DNA of 64,000 nucleotides from Adiantum capillus-veneris. Taxonomy: Eukaryota; Streptophyta; Polypodiopsida; Polypodiales; Pteridaceae. Where the stretch lies: the NCBI GenBank assembly GCA_014529385.2, contig CM043953.1:115168049-115232048 (forward strand). Reading direction: 5' to 3'. Positions 56,170 through 64,000 of this stretch are shown piece by piece (position 1 is the first letter of the stretch; every line of letters begins with the position of its first letter). Made by a program: the position numbers and the translations under genes. Below the pieces are notes generated by a model. The model was not told the origin of the DNA. It ran no database searches and was given only the letters and a program-made list of their open reading frames with translations.

Positions 56170-57101
56170 TCATGTCATTTGAATCAAGATTATGTCATAA
56201 CCATCCTCATTGAAAAATTTGGTTGGCATCGAAGCATTGATGCATACATCCATGGTTGCCAACATTTGAGTCCATTCAAATGGATCAAAGAGATTCTCTG
56301 AAAAGGATTCAGATGTATAGGCATTTTTTGTACAGTCCCTTTCTAAGATGCATTCATCTCGTCTTAAACTTCCATTTTTTGATGCCCCATACATCCATAC
56401 AGGAATGTCCTTGTTTAGCCATGATGAAAGCTTATGTTCACTGGAAGAAACCAAATCAAACTCCTGGATAGGTGTTTTCAATACATCTCGATAAGTGTGA
56501 TCTTTTAGGTTGACCCTTGTGATGGATCCCACTTGCTTTAAGTACAGATAATTGTTCCCCCAATCTTGGATAAGATGTACTTGATGTATAAAAGGTCTTC
56601 CTAAGGTTATCTCATAGTTCAACTTTTTTCCAAAGTCTACAATTGCAAAAGTATGTTGATAATTAATTCCACAAGAACTCACTATCACTTTCTCAAGCAG
56701 TCCTAGGGGTCTCTCTATGTGTCCGTCTGCCAATTTCATTCTAGTTTGTCTTATGGTTGGTTTTCCCCATGATACCATACTGCTTTGGTGGCAATCGCGA
56801 TGCCTACCCCATTGTCTAGTATTCCTATGGTTTTTATGTCAGTATATTTCACTGGCAGAGTAGTATTTGCTTCTTCACCCTTGTAGTATTCTCCTACTTT
56901 GTTCACAGGGATGGATCTAATATCTCGGTTATTTTGTTTGAATTTAAATTTTTTCAAGTCCTTTGAGATTAATCCCGTTATCCCTTCTTTTTCTAGGGTG
57001 TTTTTCAAATCATTCCGTGGATGTGGTCTAATTTTCAGCAATTCTCCCAAGGTAAGAGTACATGGTATTGGAGTTGACATAATAGAATGCATGTTTTCCA
57101 C
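56170..57101 (-). pseudogene. Gypsy-2 retropepsin
   Basis: Two overlapping frames. 57101-56751 reads TLTLGELLKIRPH..., then TIGILDNGVGIAIATKAVWY, the active-site region with DNG in place of DSG/DTG. 56778-56170 continues MKLADGHIERPLGLLEKVIV and YEITLGRPFIHQ, the flap-distal and LGRP motifs common in gypsy proteases, then an extension ending ATMDVCINASM. A one-frame shift near 56760 splits it. Changing the Ser/Thr of the D-S/T-G triad to Asn may weaken catalysis. Confidence 0.8.
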
Positions 57102-57140
57102 TTCTAATTTTTGTTTTGCTCTCTTAACCTTGGTGGTCTT

Positions 57141-57821
57141 TCATACTATGGATTCTTCTTCATTATCTCCCAAGTAAGAGGGTAATGTTCTTAGAGACAG
57201 TGGTTTTGACATTCTTGATGCTTCAGATCCGCAATCCCCATACAAGGATTGTATCTTTATGTCCATATCAGGAGGAGAATGGTCTAACCATACTTCCTCT
57301 ATAGGAGTTGAATTTAAAGTTATGCTCCCATCATTAATTTCTCTTACTTTTTCCCATAAGAGTCCTGGCCAGTCTTCTTCCACAAATGGAATTCCATCTA
57401 GTGCATCTTCACAGTCAGGCACTATGATGAGCTCTGGCTCCTGAGCTTCAAGGTGGGGATCTTCCACTATTTCTATTTTCTCTTTTCTTTTTTCTACATC
57501 AAGATCTTCTGGTTTTGGCATTGCTTCCGGCTTGAGATTTTGTTTGTCTAGCAAATCTTGAGTGATTTTTACCAAATTTTGGTAAGCTTCAAGCTTAGCT
57601 GCTTCCATATCTAAATATGGGTAGTTTTTTCAATTATTTTCCTTGTTTTGGTCTGCTTTAAGCCTTGCTTGGAAAGCTTCTAAGGATGCATTAATAGGCT
57701 CAAAAATTTTATCTACCAAAATGGATCCTCCAGATTTTGTCAAGGTCTCTTTGATGTCACCCTCGAGTTCTTTGATTTTTCCTGGAATAATTTTTGGGCT
57801 TTTTCCTCTATCATTTCCCAT
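57141..57821 (-). pseudogene. Gypsy-2 acidic Gag-protease linker
   Basis: Frames 57821-57630 and 57608-57141 contain MEAAKLEAYQNLVKITQDLL, an acidic stretch (EDLDVEKRKEKIEIVEDPHL) and ALDGIPFVEEDWPGLL. Separated by a stop near 57627. No enzymatic domain; lies between nucleocapsid and protease. Confidence 0.6.
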
Positions 57822-58294
57822 TGTTTTGGTTTCCTCTGTTCATATCTTTGGCTTCTTCTTTTCATGGCTCTCTGAGAGGAATTTTTTGTACCCTCAGACT
57901 CGTCAGAAGAGTTATATTTCTTCTTTTTTGCTTGGGCTTTAGTGATTACCTTGACTGGAACTATGGGTTCACTCTTCGAAGAGCTGCTAGGTATCACTTC
58001 TACTACATTCACAACTGCTTTTCCTTTGTTGGCAGGGTTCTTTGCACAATCTTCAAGGAAATGTCCTCTCTTTTTGCCACATTCAGTGCAAAAATATTCC
58101 ACTGGCTTAAGGTTTTTATTGGGCATTGGGCACTCATTTTTCCAATGATCATCTGCACCACAATTATGGCAGTTTTTTGGCTTAATAAGGGGTCTTCCCA
58201 TTGGAGGTCTAACACCTTGATTAGCTACAAAGCACATCAGTGTTGGTTTTGGATGCGCATAATACATTGGTTCTTCCATAGGTGGAGGATATAG
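57740..58294 (-). pseudogene. Gypsy-2 Gag C-terminus with two zinc knuckles
   Basis: Reads PPPMEEPMYYAHPKP, then a first knuckle CHNCGADDHWKNEC and a second cluster CTECGKKRGHFLEDC about 25 residues later, followed by a basic Lys/Arg/Ser tail. Two CCHC-like knuckles indicate a nucleic-acid-binding nucleocapsid. The capsid part that should precede it is missing beyond about 58315. Confidence 0.85.
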
Positions 58295-58315
58295 GAGTGA
58301 AATTGCATAGTGATA

Positions 58316-60020
58316 ATATCAATGCGTAAGCTACGGTGAGAGCTACGCATCGATGCCAAGCATGCCCAGATCTGGGTTCCTTGCAAAGAGCTCTCCCTCG
58401 AGCTTCCAGGTGAGATTTCTCTCTAACCATGTGTCTATTTGTTTATTGCTATATATCCACGCGTTCACGATGAGAAGAGCTACACCTTAGGCACATTAAT
58501 TGTCAAAATTGGTGACCTATAAAATACTGTTAAACATTATACGCAATTGCAACTGTGAGTGTCTATAGGTAGGATATAGGTCTTGAGTCCATAGGACAGT
58601 GATTTCTAGGTGAGTAGAGGCTATAGGTAGGATATAGGTCTTGAGTCCATAGGGCAGTGACTTCTAGGTGAGTAGAGGCTATCTATAGGTAGGATATAGG
58701 TCTTGAGTCCATAGGGCAGTGACTTCTAGGTGAGTAGAGGCTATCCCATGCATTTTGTAGCGATTTGATATCATACGGATGTGTTTTGAGAGGTAGATGC
58801 ATCTTATATATGGTAGTTGTCACGTACATAGTGGGTTAGGATAGATCTCTTGGTAGTGATTGTGTCAAAGGAGTGATTGAAAAACACTTGTTTGTTTCCA
58901 TGCGCTTGTGGGTCATTACTTCATCCTTGGCTGACATTATGTTGTTGGTTTAATTCTCGCTGTGCTAGCATCTGAGATGGTGGATAGCGTCCCAACAAAC
59001 ATCAACTTACCTTGTGTAGATTAAATCTTTAAAGCTGCTTGGGGATGATAATGGTGGTGAACTAAGGTGAATTCTTTGTATCCTCTTCCCTTCTCCTTGT
59101 CGTTTCAAGTCAATTTCTTCTTGAGTGCTCATTTCTATGTTGAAACCTCAAGCGGAGGACGAGCTCATAGTCGTCACACAATATTGAAGGCTTGGTCACA
59201 CAAGAAACTTAATAAAGTGATAGACGATGACCTCTAGGGCAAGCGGCATACATATCCACACTATCCAAGGCCAATACTCCACAGTTCGTCACTTATCCTT
59301 CAAAGCACAACCCAATGTCTCGTAAAGCTCTACCACTATGACAATGGTCCACATATATTACTGTAGGCTATGCAACTGGGGCTCACTACTCCTTTACATG
59401 CCAAAATTCAAAACACTTTTCAAACTCATGTGAGATAGAAGACTAGCAACCCTAAGCTAGCTCTATAAAGTTTTTCCATATACATGAGAGAGGATGTTAG
59501 AGAATTTAATCCTTCAAGCAAACACAACGGAATTAATTGGTGAATTAAAGAGTGTTTTCTTCAAGAGAATTCATTAGAGAAGATCTGTAGGTTGTGCATG
59601 GTTGAATTCATAGCATCATTGACACATTTCAACTTTAAAACATGCAACATAACACAAAGGAAATTAGAAATTAAAACTGACAACTTATAGAAGATCAGAT
59701 TTTCTTGGAGCCGGTCCCCCTTCCAAAAGGAGCTTTGTATTATAATTCTCGCGCGAGGAGAGATTCAGTCACAATACAAGGTTGTGCTCTTGTGGAGCTT
59801 CATTAAATGCATGGAGATGATAAGACTCCATGAATTCAATGCATTGATTAACCACAAATTGTCATACCCTCCTTCCCAATCCCTAAACACCCTAGCGGGG
59901 AGAAAGAAATTTGGGGAAAGAGAGATATGAGGATGATGAGAAATATTTCTTAGGAAAAGAAGGATTAATTCTAGTACACTTGCTTTATAAGGAAGCTTTA
60001 AGCATAGCTAGAATCATAAA
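58316..60020. other. No gene seen; includes a triplicated segment
   Basis: No coding domain or RNA gene. A ~60 bp unit is repeated three times at 58563-58742; the rest is AT-rich and unassigned. Confidence 0.5.
58563..58742. repeat. Tandem repeat, ~58-62 bp unit, 3 copies
   Basis: Unit begins CTATAGGTAGGATATAGGTC at 58563, 58621 and 58683. The second and third copies are almost identical; the first has two substitutions (GGACAGTGATTTC). Confidence 0.97.
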
Positions 60021-60022
60021 GA

Positions 60023-60023
<1 letters not shown>

Positions 60024-60098
<75 letters not shown>
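60024..60098. repeat. (GA)n microsatellite
   Basis: About 37 uninterrupted units. Confidence 0.97.
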
Positions 60099-60101
<3 letters not shown>

Positions 60102-60177
60102 CATCCATAAGCTTGCTTGGATTTTCATACATAGCCAAGATTCTTGAGCAAGGGGATCACCTTTAGAGCTTCTACAC

Positions 60178-60276
60178 ATGTGTGTGTGTGTGCGTGTGTG
60201 TGTGTGGGTGTGCGTGTGCATGTGTGTGTGTGTGTGTGTGTGTGTGCTGTGTGTGTGAGAGAGATAGATAGATAGA
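60178..60276. repeat. (TG)n/(GATA)n microsatellite at the LINE 3' end
   Basis: An imperfect (TG)n tract with interruptions is followed by (GA)n and (GATA)n, which abut the 3' end of LINE copy B. Read on the LINE strand the tail is TATC repeats then CA repeats. Confidence 0.9.
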
Positions 60277-60319
60277 TTTTATTATCATCCTCGGAGGTCA
60301 AATATGACCTATGGGATCA

Positions 60320-62354
60320 AGTTACATGTGATGTAGTATGTGTATGGCTGATGAGTGATTCTTGATGCTCCAAAATTGTGGTGAGATGAGAGTCGCAATG
60401 GAGAGCCCACACTGTGGCTGGGAAAGGAAAGTGTGTAGGTCAAGTTGCTGAAAATGTGAGAGAAGCAAGTTCGGATGTGACCAAAAGTTGAGCACTCTAG
60501 TAGTGTGTGGTACTCAGACTCTTGAACTTGCAGTGAGCATAATGTACACAGTTGATTTGACTCTTCTCCATTGCCCCAACGCCCTATCTCGCATCAAAGG
60601 AATTGGGAGCTAATTAGCCGAATGGCTGCGATAGTGCGTATTGTCGACAAGGGGATAGGCTCAAGCATGTAAGTGTGAGTACAGTTTCCTCTTTCAACGA
60701 AGAACACAGTTTTATAGTTGGGGGCAATATGGGTGGTGTAATGTATGAAGCATGACCCACCGGATTTCTCCCAAGCCGTAATACATTGGTGTTGTAGAAA
60801 AGCTTCATACACTTGGGAGTGAATTGAAGCATCATGTAGCAAGTGTAATGCATCCCATCTCGCAACCACTTCTTTTGAACTTTTTTGCTTGCTTCCCATG
60901 CAATTGTAGGAAGTCTATGTGAGGGGTTTTGACGCATCTTTATCATGTACTCCACAACCCTTTTTATGGCCATAACCTCAAGTGGAAGAGATCCCGACTC
61001 AAGAAGTAGAAGCATATATGGTGTTTGTGTCTTAACTTGGAGAAAGTTTGTAAGAAAACTGTTTTGGACATTCTCAAACTCTTTCCAAGTAGATTTTGAG
61101 AGGCTCCCACCCCACACTTCAATTCCATAAAGAAGAACCGGTGTCACCAATGCATCAAAAAGATACTTCTTGAGGATCCAACACTTGATGTTTCCTGCAT
61201 TACACATGTTCTCAAATGCATAATATGCTCTCTTTCCCGCTTCAAAACGATGCATAGCACATTCATGCCACTTGTGATTGGATGGAATCTCAAGGCCAAG
61301 GTACTTAAAGCTCTCAAAAACTACAAGTGTCTCATTGTTGTACACAATGCATGGCTTCTGCTTATGGTTGGTTTTCACAAGCATAACCTTTGTTTTGGAT
61401 TCATTCACAATCAGCTCACTATGCAAGCAATAGTTCTCAAGGGCAACCATAAGCTTCTGTGCATATTCTAAAGTGTGTGCTAGAAGCACTAAATCATCCG
61501 CATACAACAAAAGCATGCTTACCGCATTGCAAATAGTGACCTCTTCAATGCCTTCTTCTTGCATAAAGTCAAAGTACCATTTGTTCCAATTGATCGATGC
61601 ATAGACCAAAGAGAGCTGGTGACAACGGAAATCTTTGTTTAACCCCAATAGTGCTTATAATTTTTTTTGAAATTTCTCTTCCCATGCGCAATTGACAAAT
61701 CATCTTCTCATAGATTCGAGAAACCGCAAGCATAAACTCACTTGGCACTTGGAGTTTTTCCATCCTTCTCCACAAATCGTTACGTGGAATCATATCAAAG
61801 GTTTTCTTAAAGTCCACAAAACAACAATACAATCGCTTGCCTTTCAACCGACTTTCCTCCATGAGAACACGAAGAGTGACAAGATGATCAATGGTGCTAT
61901 GGAATCGTCAAAAAGCCGCTTGTCCCTTTGCTCGCTTGTCATTCTCTTCAGCCCAATCACTCAATTTCATCTCCATTATGCACCCAAACAACTTTGCCAT
62001 AAGAGACCCAATCATTATAGTCCGGTAGTTGTTTACATTTTTTACATCCCCTCCTTTATGCAATGGCTTAACCCAATTAGTACTCCAATCGTAAGGCATA
62101 CCATGTTGAAGTGTAAGGTTGAACATATCACACATCCACTCATGGGTAAAATCTCCCGTCCATTTGATCATCTCCGGCTTGATACCTTGGAGATCTCCCG
62201 CTTTGTGAGTGGCCAACTTTTCAAGCCCACCGCATACATCCTCAATAGTAAAAAAAGAGGGCATACATGGGAGTGAACCATAAAATGACATTTTTTCAGC
62301 ATTTGCTTGCTCATATAATTGCCGACAATGTGTGTAAATTTCCACAAGACTCAA
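60320..62354 (-). pseudogene. LINE copy B reverse transcriptase and C-terminal zinc cluster
   Basis: Frames 62354-61908, 61862-61569 and 61648-60614 follow one another. Early RT: HEWMCDMFNLTLQHGMPYDW, NWVKPLHKGGDVKNVNNYRT. Middle: YCCFVDFKKTFDMIPRNDLW, then a degenerate PLSPALFGLCIDQL. Catalytic: LLLYADDLVLLAHT (about 61480-61520). Thumb: KYLGLEIPSNHKWHECAMHR, LLYGIEVWG. After the stop at 60614 another frame carries CTLCSLQVQESEYHTLLEC (about 60495-60555), the CCHC-type cluster typical of LINE C-termini. Broken by frameshifts near 61900 and 61570. Confidence 0.9.
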
Positions 62355-62591
62355 GTTGACAAAATTCTCAACCCGTTTGCCCCCTCAAGTTTCTCCAAAA
62401 TCTTCCACATGCATGTGCCTTTTCTTGTACTTGAAACATTGTTGCTTTACTTCCCATCTTCTTCTCTTCTTTTGAATCAATGCCTTGTATGTATGCAAAT
62501 GACTTTGATAGTTGTCTTTGTCCATAGTTGCATCAAGATTTATCAAGGACTTTCGCGCATCTTGACATTCTTTATCAAACCACCTTTTGCG

Positions 62592-63473
62592 TTATCTTTC
62601 TTTGTTGACACCATGGAGATGCTTTATGGCAAAGCATTCTTCGGCACAAGAACAAATAACTTTCTTGAAAGCTTCCCATTTAGTTTCCAATGGTGCATCA
62701 TATTGAAGCTTTGTCATCCATAATACTTGATCAAGCATTTCAATGTATATTGGTGCCCATTTGAAATCCATACATAGTGATAATTTCTCTTTCCTTTGGT
62801 TGAGATTATCATGCTTAGTTGCTTCTCCACATGAAAGGTCAATACATAAGGTGCGATGGTCAGATTCCGTGGTCCATTGGCCAAACATAAAACTCTTTAT
62901 GCGATACATGATGGCTTCAAAGAGTAGTATATAGTCAATCACACTGTCCCCATTATGTCTCCTACATGTAAATCCATTGGTTCCACTCCACAAAGATACA
63001 CCATTGGCAATGAGCATACCCGTGCTATTACACATGTGTAAAAGTAACTTTCCATAGTGATCCAGCTCTTTCTCATCCATTGAAGTACGATTATATAAGT
63101 GAACTTCCTCCAACTCCCTTGAAATGTATGGCATATCAAATTGTTGAGTATCATGTTGCAATGTTCTTGTGCGAGCATTCATATCCCCATATATGATAAC
63201 ATCACCTTCACCTTTGAAATAAGCAATGTTCTCTTCTTAATCAAAAAATGGACGATCTCTATCCATGCAATATAAAAGGGGGAATCATGATGAGGAATGT
63301 AGCAACCGGCTACAAAAATGGGTGCTCTTTTTGGTGTCATAGTTTTCAACCATACATAACGTTTGTCATTGTCATCTTTCACAATTGATACAAAACCTTC
63401 CAATCCTTTCTTAACCATACATGTTCCCCCTCCTTGCCTTCTTTGTTACTTGAGATTCTTTGACCACATCATG

Positions 63474-63475
<2 letters not shown>
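62592..63475 (-). pseudogene. LINE copy B apurinic endonuclease-like domain
   Basis: Starts near 63440 with KEGGGTCMVKKGLEGF-type sequence, continues APIFVAGCYIPHHDSPFY, changes frame, then DMNARTRTLQHD (catalytic Asp-Met-Asn), NGDSVIDYILL and TTESDHRTLCIDLS, the SDH motif at the end of this nuclease. It nicks target DNA to prime LINE reverse transcription. A frame change near 63230 and stops downstream break it. The linker to RT (about 62580-62360) is also recognisable in copy A. Confidence 0.85.

Positions 63476-63538
<63 letters not shown>
63476..63538. repeat. (GA)n microsatellite
   Basis: About 31 uninterrupted units, immediately upstream (in LINE orientation) of the endonuclease coding. 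Confidence 0.97.
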
Positions 63539-63540
<2 letters not shown>

Positions 63541-64000
63541 AAAAATCCCATGAGCCCCCTCTTTTGAGAGCTTCCCTACTTGACTTGGAGTCCTAAGCTG
63601 GGTGTGGAGTGCATGGACCAATCAAATTGAAACGGAAAAGGGCAACTTATTGATTCTTGGCCTTCATTCCCTTTTGAATAACTTGTCCCCCCCTATTTTA
63701 GATTTGTGAGAGACTTGGTCACACACACACTTGTCCTAGTAACAATTAAGGACATGTGAGCTAATTAAGACATGTATCCTAGCCAACTTGGTCAGGATGA
63801 CTAGAGTTAACTTACTAATTGGGGGGGGTAAATTAATTGTAGTCTTTGGAATTTCCCCTTCATTAGTTAATGACCATAGTCCTACATTAAATTAACTAGC
63901 TCATGTGCAAGACCTTTGCACTAGCCTTTGGAGGCTTATGAAGCTGACCTAGACTAGAGTAAACCTGCTAATTTAGGACCTACCAAATTAAGATAGAGGC
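63539..64000. other. No gene seen
   Basis: AT-rich sequence with a G8 run near 63822. Nothing assigned; the window ends here. Confidence 0.5.

Larger units (their letters stand above)
50129..58315 (-). mobile_element. Gypsy-2: decayed Ty3/gypsy element
   Basis: On the - strand lie, in order, a Gag end with two CCHC-like knuckles, retropepsin, RT, RNase H, a solo-LTR insertion, integrase, and then an extra protease-like and Trp-rich module. Its 5' side is cut near 58315 before most of Gag, and neither LTR was identified. Multiple frameshifts and stops mark it as old. It is distinct from the Tat-like element (different protease, no second RNase H seen). Confidence 0.85.
60263..63475 (-). mobile_element. 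LINE (non-LTR retrotransposon), copy B
   Basis: On the - strand: endonuclease, RT, a C-terminal Cys/His cluster and a microsatellite tail. It belongs to the same family as copy A and has none of copy A's four insertions. Few breaks (about two or three frameshifts) interrupt coding. No flanking duplication was identified. Confidence 0.88.

Noticed and set aside
57794-58294. 166-codon + strand frame with aromatic-rich sequence
   Set aside because: Antisense of the gypsy-2 zinc knuckle region.
59911-60221. Frames with Arg-Glu or Ser-Leu runs
   Set aside because: Translations of the (GA)n and (TG)n repeats.
1-64000. tRNA, rRNA, CRISPR arrays or bacterial-type operons
   Set aside because: No cloverleaf-compatible or rRNA-like segment was noticed, and the regular repeats present are microsatellites, LTRs or transposon subterminal motifs.

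Overview
The window looks like a transposon-packed intergenic stretch of a large vascular-plant genome. The evidence is plant-type Ty1/copia and Ty3/gypsy elements, a Tat-like gypsy element with two RNase H domains, a CACTA (En/Spm) element with a tnp2-type transposase split by GT-AG introns, LINE copies, MITE-like insertions, and long (GA)n and (CA)n microsatellites. I cannot choose between fern, gymnosperm and angiosperm from the sequence. I found no convincing host gene, tRNA, rRNA or CRISPR array.

Left end (1-11.5 kb): a degenerate LINE on the + strand has been split by four later insertions: a ~330 bp TIR element, a 240 bp hAT-like MITE, a 3.17 kb TG...CA element with a 5 bp target duplication, and a 5.2 kb copia element with 322 bp LTRs. 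A second copy of the same LINE family lies on the - strand at 60.3-63.5 kb and acts as the empty-site reference that fixes most of these boundaries.

Middle-left (11.5-28 kb): decayed debris. It holds a copia gag fragment (-), a gypsy gag-RT-RNase H-integrase relic (+), an LTR-like segment present as direct repeats near 16.3 and 23.4 kb, and a degenerate coding stretch at 20-22.3 kb that ends in a polypurine tract and an LTR start.

Centre (27.5-48.1 kb): on the - strand runs a long, unrecognised, retroelement-like coding region with a coiled-coil middle. It is followed directly by a polypurine tract and an LTR with a TATA box. It was broken by a young Tat-like gypsy element (28638-37382, LTRs about 99% identical) and by a complete-length CACTA element (39762-47509, TSD AAT) that carries a tnp2 gene, a Ptta/En/Spm-type second gene, and subterminal arrays of a TATAGCGACGC-like motif.

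Right (48.1-64 kb): an AT-rich stretch with three dyad motifs; a second, decayed gypsy element on the - strand that has a second retropepsin-like domain and a Trp/Pro/Lys-rich tail after its integrase, and a 797 bp solo LTR inside it; tandem repeats; microsatellites; and the second LINE.

The coding regions here serve only element mobility. Relative ages can be read: the LINEs, gypsy-2 and the unknown element are old; the copia (6 differences between LTRs) and Tat-like gypsy (about 9 differences in 1146 bp) are recent. The most promising candidates for something undescribed are the unknown coiled-coil element and the post-integrase protease-like module of gypsy-2.
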